NCBI RefSeq assembly: GCF_014904795.1
Contig: NZ_JACZFS010000009.1
Span: forward strand, 1-64,000
DNA from: Nisaea nitritireducens
GTDB taxonomy: Bacteria > Pseudomonadota > Alphaproteobacteria > Thalassobaculales > Thalassobaculaceae
Direction of reading: 5' to 3'
Length of the DNA stretch: 64,000 nt
The notes below the pieces were generated by a model. It worked only from the letters and a program-made list of their open reading frames with translations. It had not been told where the DNA came from and searched no databases. Shown here one piece after another: positions 55,427 through 64,000 of the stretch. Position 1 is the stretch's first letter, and each line of letters starts with the position of its first letter. The position numbers were made by a program, and so were the translations under genes.

Positions 55427-58003
55427 TCAGGCATAGACATCCGGGCTCTGGCGCCCGTCCGGCATAAGGTCGGCGATCGGCAGCGGCGGGAACTCCTTCT
55501 GGACCTTGAAGCTCACCGCGCCGGACATGCCGGTGCGGCCGGCCGCCGTGTCGAAGATCTCGATGATGTCCGCCCGCATCTCCGGAGGCAGGGCACGCCG
55601 CGTCCGGATCATAAGAGACATGGATTGCTTCGCGACCGATCCGTCGATCTGGAAGGCGCCGAGACCGCTGAGCATCAGGTCGACGACAAATCTGGTCTCC
55701 CCGTCGCTCCCATTTTCATCGCTTTCTTCGTTTTCCCCATCAGCCTCATCGCCAGCGCGTTCGAAAGAAGGCGGCAGGATGAAAAGCCGCATCTGCTCGA
55801 GAGCATCCTGGGTTTGTATCGGCATGAAGAATGCCCGCCACCCGGCGGTTTCAGGCCCGCCTTCGCTTGCCCGGGACATGGACTGGAAATCGCCGGAGAG
55901 GGTTGAAAGCAACCGGCCGTGTGATTTCTCGAGAGCCTGACCGGCATCCTTTCCAAGCCAGCCGCCGATGGACCCGCCGCGCACCGCTGCCAGAAAAAAC
56001 AGCATCGAGGCGGTCAATTGCGGGCCGGGCCGCGCGATCGCGGAGGCAAATTGCGCTGCGCTCTGCGGGGCTGCCATCTCAAGGGCGCGGAGGCTTTCCT
56101 CCAGCGCCGGCCATTCCCGGGACAGAATGGAGAGCGGTGTTTGGCTCCCGCCCTCGATCCGGCCGCGCACGTCGCTTTCCGAGCGGCCCAGAATCTCCAT
56201 GCGGATGGCCGATTGCAGTTGCCCCGCTTCGGTGCGCGCTGCGACATCAAGCAGGCCGACAGACGAGTTCACAATGGCCTGACCGCTTCCTCCGGTAGCG
56301 ACGATGGTTCCGGATATTACCGTACTGCCGCTGCCAGGCTGCGCCGGTAAAGCATTGCTGGTCTGTGCCCCGACAGACAACACCCGCACGGGAAAGTCCG
56401 TGCCGGGAGGGAGCGCGGTCCCCGGCTTTGGTGCCGATGCTCCCGCTGCGGCGGCCCCGCTTGTGGCCGGTGTGTTCACTGTTTGCGTGGCGGGTGTTGC
56501 GGCTGACCGGTTTTCGGGCGCCCCTTGTGTGACCGCCTGCGGCGTTGGTGCTGCGCTGGTGGGCTGCCCTGCCGTTGCCGGTTGGCCAGTCCCCGGCTGG
56601 CTCGTAGCTGTTGCCTGGCCCGCTCCTGTTGTCTGGGGCGAAGTGATGGGTTGGCTGGTTTGGCCAGTTGCCGCTGAGGATGCTGTTGTTGCAGCAGCGG
56701 ACGATGGCGCCTGTGATTGGGGGGCGGCGCCTCCCGGTGAAGGGGAAGAGGCACTTTGTGGCGCCGGCGCCGCCGCTGTACTGGCCGCACTCGCACCTGC
56801 GCTCGAACCTGCCTGCACCGGCGGGCCCGGCTGTCGTGTGATCGCGGGGCTGCCTTGCTGGGCGGCATCCGGTTTCACAGCTGGTTGCTGTGCTTGTGAC
56901 GGTGTGTTGGTGACAGGCTGACCACCGGTTGGTGTCTGCGACGGGGGCGCTGCTTGAGAAAACGCGGCCTGTGATACAGAAGGCAAGCTGCCGGAAGGTT
57001 TCAGGTGAGGGCTGGATGCAAGCAGATACCTCGCGGCGGCCTGGGCCGCTTGTTGAGGTTTGATGCCGCTTGCGGTTGGCGGAAGCGGGCCGCCTGCGAT
57101 GCCCTGGGGCAGTGAGGTGGGACGCAACACGATGGCACGGGCAATCTGCCCATCGGATAGTGGCGGTAATGTCCTTGGGGCAGGTGCCGTTGTGGATGTC
57201 GCGCTGCCGGTTGTCCCGGGCGAGGTTTGTTGGCCCCCGGATACCGGTTTTGCTGCTGCATTGGCTTGCACTGGAGAGCGAGGTTGCAGGAGCGCCTGAA
57301 ATCCGTTTTCCGTTCGTTGCAGGATCAGGCTGACAACGGTGCCCGGGCGAACAAAGGCGGGAATTTGTCGAGGGTTGACCTGGATCGTCGCCTCGCCTGC
57401 CGCCGCTCGGACGCTGACGGTACCGTCGGTCCGAACCCGCGTGACCGTCACATCCTGAGCCGCTGGATGCTGGGCCTGAGACTGGGGTGGTTGGGATGCC
57501 GGGGCTCGGGGCACGGGCGCAGGAGTTGCTGCCGCGCGGCCTGACACAGGCGTGTTTTCGGGGAGCGTCGGGGGAGGGTTCTGAGACGCAGAGCCTTGCG
57601 CGGGCGGTGGTGCCGATGACTGTGTCGGTGACGCTGGCGGCTGCGACTGGGCCGGAGACTGAGACTGAGACTGAGAAACGGGGGCTTGCTGGCCTTGCGG
57701 CGCAGGAGCCTGAGGGGGCTGTCCCTGGGGAGGTTGCCCCTGGGGAGGTTGAGGCTGCCCTTGGGGCACTTGTCCCTGAGTTGGTGGGGCTTGCGGAGCC
57801 TGTCCTTGCGCAGTTGGTCCCTGAGCAGGCTGCGGCGCTGGCTGTTGTGTTTGTGGTGATGTGCCTTGAGCCGCCGGCCTGGCCTGATTGCCTGACTGAA
57901 GTGCGTCCGCGCCACTGGTCACCCGTCCCTCAACCGGCGCACTGGCCGGCTGTGAGGAACTTGTCGCCTGCGTGGCAGGCGCGGTGGGTTGTACGGTGCT
58001 CAA
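55427..58003 (-). CDS. FliK-like hook-length control protein with long low-complexity region
   Basis: An 858-residue protein. About residues 1-190 are Pro/Gln/Ala/Ser-rich and repetitive, including PPQGQPPQGQPPQ, and a second Ala/Pro/Gln/Ser-rich stretch covers about 240-540. The C-terminal 130 residues (FFMPIQTQDALEQMRLFILP, RFVVDLMLSGLGAFQIDG) resemble the FliK hook-length control domain. It reads away from flhG within the flagellar block, which supports a FliK-type role. Low-complexity ruler regions of variable length are known in FliK. Function is inferred. Confidence 0.65.
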   Translation of the reverse strand: MSTVQPTAPATQATSSSQPASAPVEGRVTSGADALQSGNQARPAAQGTSPQTQQPAPQPAQGPTAQGQAPQAPPTQGQVPQGQPQPPQGQPPQGQPPQAPAPQGQQAPVSQSQSQSPAQSQPPASPTQSSAPPPAQGSASQNPPPTLPENTPVSGRAAATPAPVPRAPASQPPQSQAQHPAAQDVTVTRVRTDGTVSVRAAAGEATIQVNPRQIPAFVRPGTVVSLILQRTENGFQALLQPRSPVQANAAAKPVSGGQQTSPGTTGSATSTTAPAPRTLPPLSDGQIARAIVLRPTSLPQGIAGGPLPPTASGIKPQQAAQAAARYLLASSPHLKPSGSLPSVSQAAFSQAAPPSQTPTGGQPVTNTPSQAQQPAVKPDAAQQGSPAITRQPGPPVQAGSSAGASAASTAAAPAPQSASSPSPGGAAPQSQAPSSAAATTASSAATGQTSQPITSPQTTGAGQATATSQPGTGQPATAGQPTSAAPTPQAVTQGAPENRSAATPATQTVNTPATSGAAAAGASAPKPGTALPPGTDFPVRVLSVGAQTSNALPAQPGSGSTVISGTIVATGGSGQAIVNSSVGLLDVAARTEAGQLQSAIRMEILGRSESDVRGRIEGGSQTPLSILSREWPALEESLRALEMAAPQSAAQFASAIARPGPQLTASMLFFLAAVRGGSIGGWLGKDAGQALEKSHGRLLSTLSGDFQSMSRASEGGPETAGWRAFFMPIQTQDALEQMRLFILPPSFERAGDEADGENEESDENGSDGETRFVVDLMLSGLGAFQIDGSVAKQSMSLMIRTRRALPPEMRADIIEIFDTAAGRTGMSGAVSFKVQKEFPPLPIADLMPDGRQSPDVYA
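57655..57780. repeat. Short tandem repeats inside the FliK-like gene
   Basis: GAGACT occurs three times in a row from 57655, and a 15-base unit is repeated at 57721-57735 and 57736-57750 with one mismatch. They encode Ser-Gln and Pro-Gln-Gly repeats in the ruler-like part of the protein. Such repeats could change copy number by slippage and so alter protein length. Confidence 0.7.
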
Positions 58004-58020
58004 GCTTCTCTCTTCAGCCG

Positions 58021-58812
58021 CTATAGCAGCTTGTCGACGATAGCCTCCACGTCGGTCGCGGCCGGGGCCGACGGATAGCGGCTCAGGATCGGGCTCTGGT
58101 TCCGGATCGACTCAATGACCTTCCTGTCGCGGCGGATGATTCCGAGCAACTGTGGCTCGAACTTCAGGAAGTTCATCGCTGCCTTGCGCAGGGTCTCGTA
58201 GGTTTTCCGGCCGTCATTCACCGAATCCGCGCTGTTCACGACAATAGAGACCTCGCAATTCGGATCGCTCTGGTGGGCAACTTTGACGAAGGCATAGGCG
58301 TCGGTCAGCGATGTCGGCTCAGCGGTCGTGACAACGACGATCTTTCCGGCCCGCGCCGCCAGCATGCGGACGGTCCGGTCCAGACCGGCCCCGAGATCCA
58401 TAACCACGCGGTCGTAGGTATCGGAGAGTTGAACAAGTTCTGTGCCCAGCGATTGCAGCCTGTTCGAGGGCAGGGTCGCGAGGCTGCCGGAGCCGGAACG
58501 GCCAGCAATGATGTCGAAATTGCCGGCGTCATAGTGAATTTTTGCCTGAGCAAGGGAGAGCCGGCCGGCAATAACGCCGCCCAGATCGCGCTGAGGCATC
58601 AGGCCGAGCTGGATATCGACATTGGCGAGGCCGAGATCGGCATCGAACAGCAGAACCTTCTGGCCCATCCGGCTGAGCCCGTGAGCCAAGGTTACCGAGA
58701 ACCATGTCTTGCCGACACCGCCCTTGCCTGACGCAATGGCGAGAATGTTCGCGCCTTTGGTGACGGGGCCGCTGGCCGTGGTCGGGCGGGGCTTGTCTGC
58801 GGGCGACATCAT
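58021..58812 (-). CDS. flhG: FlhG/YlxH, MinD-family flagellar number regulator
   Basis: This 263-residue MinD/ParA-type ATPase has the deviant Walker A GKGGVGKT (29-36) and FDADLGLANVDIQLGL near residue 55. Text such as YDRVVMDLGAGLD and VVTTAEPTSLTDAYAFVK is typical of FlhG. It limits flagellar number and works with FlhF. It follows flhF by 36 bp, in the usual order flhA-flhF-flhG. Confidence 0.92.
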   Translation of the reverse strand: MMSPADKPRPTTASGPVTKGANILAIASGKGGVGKTWFSVTLAHGLSRMGQKVLLFDADLGLANVDIQLGLMPQRDLGGVIAGRLSLAQAKIHYDAGNFDIIAGRSGSGSLATLPSNRLQSLGTELVQLSDTYDRVVMDLGAGLDRTVRMLAARAGKIVVVTTAEPTSLTDAYAFVKVAHQSDPNCEVSIVVNSADSVNDGRKTYETLRKAAMNFLKFEPQLLGIIRRDRKVIESIRNQSPILSRYPSAPAATDVEAIVDKLL

Positions 58813-58848
58813 TGGATTGATCCTCGGGTCCGTTCCATTTTAGCGACC

Positions 58849-59844
58849 TCAACCATAGGCGCCTCGTGCCGTTTGCTGTTCGTCGTCGAAACTCTCCACC
58901 ACTGATTTGGGGAGCAACAATCGTGCCAGTGTGACGGGGTTCATTGGCCTGAGACCGTCTGCCACACTCGGCCCGACACCCACTTCGGTCATCTGCAAAC
59001 CGGACATCGCGGCAGCGCTCAGATAGGATCCGAAGCGGCGGGTCATGTCGATCCGGGTGAGAAGCAGGCGGCGGGCGCCGAGTTCACGATAAATACCGGC
59101 GATCTCGGCTGCTTCCATCGGATCGGTGCCGCCAGCCATGACCAGAACGACATCCGCGTCCACCGCTTTGATCAGGCGTGCCTGCCTGTCGATGTCATCA
59201 TTGTCGAACGGGTTCCCGCCCGGGCAGTCGATCAGGATATGCCCGCGCCCTTTGGCACCGGCGACGGCAGCTCTCAGCTCACCGGGGGTTCCCGCACTGA
59301 TCAGGTTCAGCTTCAGGATCTTGGTGAAGGCTTCCAGCTGCGCGAAGCCGCCTGCGCGGACAGTGTCCGTGGTAATGACGCGCACAGCCTGTTTCTGCAT
59401 CACCAGCCGGGTCGCCAGCTTGGCGATGGTAACGGTCTTCCCGGCGCCAGGCATGCCGACCAGCAGGATCGGCTTGTCCGCGGTGCCGAGCGGCATTGGC
59501 GAGAAGGCAAAATACCGGTCAAGGGCGCCAGCGAGCGCGAGGATCGGGTCATCCATCGAGAGCTCTTCGGCGGCGTTGATCAATTCGTCCGATATTTGCG
59601 GCGGAACGCCGTTATTGAGGAGGGCATCCGTGATGATCTCTACTGGATCCTCATAGGCCTCGTCGTAATTGTCTTCCTCGAACTCGAACTCATCTTCGAC
59701 CTGATCGATGGCGGCCGTTATGCGCACGCCAACACCATCCTCACCGGTCTGGGTCGAGACAATGATGGCTTCTTCGCCGAAATGCTCTTTCACGAGCATC
59801 ATGGCTTCGTTCATCGTGTCAGCGGAAAAAGTCTTCAGGCGCAT
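58849..59844 (-). CDS. flhF: FlhF-like SRP-type GTPase
   Basis: A 331-residue protein with the FlhF N-terminus (MRLKTFSADTMNEAMMLVK), an acidic stretch at 50-68 and a C-terminal NG domain. The P-loop is GMPGAGKT (130-137). Other motifs are diverged: TDTVRAGGFAQL replaces the usual DTYR text, DCPGG (206-210) replaces DTAG, and TRID (263-266) replaces TKLD. It should set the flagellar site together with FlhG. The changes could weaken GTP specificity or hydrolysis. Confidence 0.88.
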   Translation of the reverse strand: MRLKTFSADTMNEAMMLVKEHFGEEAIIVSTQTGEDGVGVRITAAIDQVEDEFEFEEDNYDEAYEDPVEIITDALLNNGVPPQISDELINAAEELSMDDPILALAGALDRYFAFSPMPLGTADKPILLVGMPGAGKTVTIAKLATRLVMQKQAVRVITTDTVRAGGFAQLEAFTKILKLNLISAGTPGELRAAVAGAKGRGHILIDCPGGNPFDNDDIDRQARLIKAVDADVVLVMAGGTDPMEAAEIAGIYRELGARRLLLTRIDMTRRFGSYLSAAAMSGLQMTEVGVGPSVADGLRPMNPVTLARLLLPKSVVESFDDEQQTARGAYG

Positions 59845-59891
59845 GGAGTCCTCACCGGCAACGCGCTCCCGTTATGCGCCCTAGACAAAAA

Positions 59892-62033
59892 CTATACTTG
59901 GCCAAGGGTCTTGATCCGTGCCTTGGGGTGAATTTCATTCTGAGACATTACCACAGTCTGCGGCCGGAAACGCTCGACGATGGAGCGGACATAGGGACGG
60001 ATACCGGGCGAGGTGAGAACCGTCGGGAATTCACCGACCTCGGCAAGCTGATCCAGCGCGTTCCGGAGCGCCGTGATGAAGTCCTGAAGCTGACTGGGCG
60101 GCATTGAAAGCTGCTGCTCTTCGCCCTGGCCGATGATCGAGTTGGCGAAGGCTTGCTCCCAGTCGGGAGACAGGGTGACGAGATGGATAACGCCATCGTC
60201 CGCAGTATTCTGCTCGCTGATCTGCCGGGCGAGGCGGGTCCGCACATGCTCGGTGATCAAGGTGATGTTGCGGGTGAAGGTGGACGCTTCGGAAACACCT
60301 TCCAGGATGGTCGGCAAGTCACGGACGGAGACACGTTCGCTCAGCAGATTCTGCAGGATGCGCTGCAGGCCTCCTACGGAAATGTTGGACGGCACCACGT
60401 CGGTGACCAGCTTCTGGTACTGGTCCGGCAACTCGTCGAGCAGCTTCTGGGTCTCGGTATAGGACAGCAGATCGCGCATGTTGTCGCGGATCAGTTCCGT
60501 CAGGTGTGTGGTGACCACGGTCGAAGGGTCGACTACCGTATAGCCCTTGAAGAGGGCTTCTTCGCGTTGTTCCGGGCCGACCCACATTGCGGGCAGGCCA
60601 AAAGTCGGCTCGCGTGTGTCTGTGCCGGCAAGATCGATCGGGTTGCCTCCGGGATCCATGACCAGAAGGCGGTTCGGCCGGATATCACCACGCCCGACCT
60701 CGATCTCCTTGACCCGGATGACGTAGGTGTTGGCCGGCAGCTGCAGGTTATCCTGGATACGGACCTGCGGCATGATGAAGCCGCTCTCCACGGCGAGCTG
60801 CCGGCGCAGGGCCCGGATCTGATCCGTCAGACGTTGACCTTCGGTGGTCTCGTTGACCAGAGGCAGCAGGCCATAGCCGAGTTCGAGCCGGACAAGATCG
60901 ATATGCAGTGCGGCCGAAATGGGCTCTTCCGGCGGCGGTGCGGCGGCTTCATCCGCTTCGCGCTGTACGACCTCTGCCGCAGCCTTCTCGTGCCCGCTAT
61001 AAATCATGTAGGCCAGGCCGCCGACAGCCGCCGCGAGCGACAGGAAGATAAATGTCGGGAAGCCCGGTAGCAGAGACAGGATGACGAGCAGAACGGCGCA
61101 GAGAGCCAGTGCTTTAGGATAGCCGCCAAGCTGACCGAATACGGCTTTTTCCGTGGTGCCGGTGGTGCCGCCCTTGGTGACGAGCATACCGGCGGCGGTG
61201 GAGACGATCAGGGCCGGGATCTGGCTGACCAGACCGTCGCCGACAGTGAGCAGCGTATAGGTCGAAAAGGCCTCGGAGAAACTGATCCCTTGTTGGGCGA
61301 TGCCGATGACCATCCCGCCGATCACGTTGATCACGGTGATAAGCAGGCCGGCGACGGCGTCTCCGCGGACAAATTTGGACGCACCGTCCATGGCACCGAA
61401 GAAGGTGCTCTCCGCGCTCAGTTCCTCGCGCCGGTTCCGGGCCTGATCCTCATTGATCAGGCCGGAGGAAAGATCTGCGTCGATTGCCATCTGCTTGCCG
61501 GGCATGGCGTCGAGGCTGAACCGGGCTGCGACTTCCGCGATACGGCCAGAACCTTTTGTGATGACGATGAAGTTCACGATCACCAGTATCGAGAAGACGA
61601 TGATCCCGATAGCGGCGTTGCCGCCCATCATGAAGCCGCCGAAAGCCTGAATGACATCGCCGGCCGCGTCCGTGCCGGTATGCCCGTCGGCCAGGATCAG
61701 CCGCGTCGAGGCCAGGTTAAGCGATAGCCTCAGCATGGTGGCTATCAGCAAAATCGTCGGAAAAGCGTTGAAATCAAGCGGTTTTTCGATGAACAGCACG
61801 GTCATCAGAATGATCACGGACAAGGCGATCGAGATCCCGAGAAGGATATCGAGCAACATTGTCGGAACCGGCAGGATTAGAACCGCGAGTATGCCGATCA
61901 CGCCGAGGGCAAGATAGATATCGCCCCGATGAGCCGCAGCCTTAAGGCTATCCAGACTGAAGGACGGGAGCGCAGTCCCGGAGCCGCCGCCACCGCCCTC
62001 CGGCTGCGGAGCCTGATTGGAGGCGTCGGTCAT
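59892..62033 (-). CDS. flhA: FlhA, flagellar export gate protein
   Basis: This 713-residue inner-membrane protein forms the nonameric export gate of the flagellar secretion system. A Gly-rich head (residues 10-20) precedes about eight membrane segments (about 40-330). The conserved loop contains DFNAFPTILLIATMLRL and SAESTFFGAMDGASKFVRGDA. The large C-terminal cytoplasmic part binds export chaperones. Length is standard. flhF follows after 47 bp on the same strand. Confidence 0.96.
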   Translation of the reverse strand: MTDASNQAPQPEGGGGGSGTALPSFSLDSLKAAAHRGDIYLALGVIGILAVLILPVPTMLLDILLGISIALSVIILMTVLFIEKPLDFNAFPTILLIATMLRLSLNLASTRLILADGHTGTDAAGDVIQAFGGFMMGGNAAIGIIVFSILVIVNFIVITKGSGRIAEVAARFSLDAMPGKQMAIDADLSSGLINEDQARNRREELSAESTFFGAMDGASKFVRGDAVAGLLITVINVIGGMVIGIAQQGISFSEAFSTYTLLTVGDGLVSQIPALIVSTAAGMLVTKGGTTGTTEKAVFGQLGGYPKALALCAVLLVILSLLPGFPTFIFLSLAAAVGGLAYMIYSGHEKAAAEVVQREADEAAAPPPEEPISAALHIDLVRLELGYGLLPLVNETTEGQRLTDQIRALRRQLAVESGFIMPQVRIQDNLQLPANTYVIRVKEIEVGRGDIRPNRLLVMDPGGNPIDLAGTDTREPTFGLPAMWVGPEQREEALFKGYTVVDPSTVVTTHLTELIRDNMRDLLSYTETQKLLDELPDQYQKLVTDVVPSNISVGGLQRILQNLLSERVSVRDLPTILEGVSEASTFTRNITLITEHVRTRLARQISEQNTADDGVIHLVTLSPDWEQAFANSIIGQGEEQQLSMPPSQLQDFITALRNALDQLAEVGEFPTVLTSPGIRPYVRSIVERFRPQTVVMSQNEIHPKARIKTLGQV

Positions 62034-62100
62034 TCAATGCCTCTCATCGCGCGTTCCCGTTTCTTCATTGCAGATTGCCTGATGCGGTCTAGATCGCACT

Positions 62101-63582
<1,482 letters not shown>

Positions 63583-63629
63583 CTGTCAATTCTCCTGTTT
63601 GGGCGACTGTCTCCGGCCGCCCGTATCCG

Positions 63630-64000
63630 TCATTCGTAATAGTCGAGCCGCTGCGAGGGCGGCAGTTTGGTATTCAGCATGCGTTCAAGAAGCCGCGGGT
63701 TCTCCTGCCGGGCGATCGACATCGCGCAAGCGTGGTAGATCTCGCATTCGAGCAGTTCCGCTTCCGCGTTGCGCTCCAGCTTTGCCGCAATAGGTGCCAG
63801 CACCATGTAGGCGAGGATGGCGCCATAGAAGGTTGTCAGCAGGGCAACAGCCATGGCCGGCCCGATGGAGCCCGGATCGTTCAGGTTGCCGAGCAACTGA
63901 ATGAGGCCGATCAGAGTGCCAATCAGCCCCATGGACGGAGAGACTTCAGCGGCCCGGCGCAGCACGCCGGCATGGCGGTGGCGAATGTCCTGGATGGCAT
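63630..64000 (-). CDS. motA: MotA-type flagellar stator protein (partial, cut by window end)
   Basis: The reading frame enters from the right edge of the window, so the N-terminus is missing. The visible 123 codons include RHRHAGVLRRAAEVSPSMGL, then GTLIGLIQLL and a hydrophobic pair of helices ending APIAAKLERNAE, as in MotA/PomA stator subunits. The C-terminal tail is short and ends RLDYYE. It forms the proton or sodium channel that drives rotation, together with a MotB/PomB partner not visible here. It lies 47 bp before flbD. Confidence 0.87.
   Translation of the reverse strand, partial: AIQDIRHRHAGVLRRAAEVSPSMGLIGTLIGLIQLLGNLNDPGSIGPAMAVALLTTFYGAILAYMVLAPIAAKLERNAEAELLECEIYHACAMSIARQENPRLLERMLNTKLPPSQRLDYYE

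Noticed and set aside
56304-56921. Plus-strand ORF rich in Ala/Val/Gly opposite the FliK-like gene
   Set aside because: Arises from the repetitive GC-rich DNA that encodes the Pro/Gln/Ala region on the other strand.

Overview
The window looks like ordinary chromosome of a free-living, flagellated alphaproteobacterium, most likely Rhodospirillales or a close relative. The basis is the presence of ctrA and chpT, a hybrid CheA, flbD, a suf operon with its own Rrf2 regulator and sufT, and small alphaproteobacterial families such as DUF1194 and DUF3553. Coding density is high, GC is high, and many neighbouring genes overlap by 4 bp. I see no phage, insertion sequence, CRISPR array, rRNA or tRNA.

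Layout. (1) 144-5899: a forward run with an M14 carboxypeptidase, an ArsC/YffB-like protein, a three-gene FAD/[2Fe-2S]/FAD-NAD dehydrogenase of the HcnCAB/OoxAB type, an AhpD-like protein and an alpha/beta hydrolase. This is probably an amino-acid or opine-type oxidation locus. (2) 5952-9537: a DUF1194 secreted protein, a large protein I do not recognise and a DMT transporter. (3) 9779-15950: the SUF Fe-S assembly operon (regulator, sufB, C, D, S, T, A), followed by PEP carboxylase, an Atm1-type exporter and a lone AceE-like transketolase. (4) 23545-40776: nitrogen and amine metabolism. It holds two FAD amine/amino-acid oxidases, alanine dehydrogenase, a glutamine-synthetase-like ligase of the gamma-glutamylpolyamine type, an aspartoacylase-like deacylase, a five-gene oligopeptide ABC transporter, a decayed N-formylglutamate amidohydrolase, an arginase-family hydrolase and NAD kinase. 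(5) 40923-45931: a small molybdenum-cofactor group (moaA, fdhD, mobA) with a secreted protein, a lipoprotein, a DUF364 protein and a DUF3553 protein. (6) 46124-64000: cell-cycle, chemotaxis and flagellar genes: chpT, cheAWYBR, a bidirectional terminator, ctrA, fliIJ, a FliK-like protein, flhG, flhF, flhA, flbD and a partial motA.

How parts work together. The SUF operon builds Fe-S clusters that would serve the [2Fe-2S] dehydrogenase and MoaA encoded nearby. The amine region pairs oxidases and a gamma-glutamyl ligase with alanine dehydrogenase and a peptide importer, which suggests use of amines and peptides as nitrogen sources. In the last region ChpT would pass phosphate to CtrA, whose gene is read away from fliI across a TTAA-rich spacer. 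The che operon would steer the motor assembled by the flh/fli/mot genes.

I found no clearly new multi-gene system. The most unusual items are the frameshifted N-formylglutamate amidohydrolase remnant, a perfect hairpin between the peptide-binding protein and its permeases, divergence of the FlhF GTPase motifs, an FlbD receiver without its acidic pocket, an arginase-family enzyme with GGDDS in place of GGDHS, an unrecognised 575-residue protein and a possible unannotated 35-residue membrane peptide.
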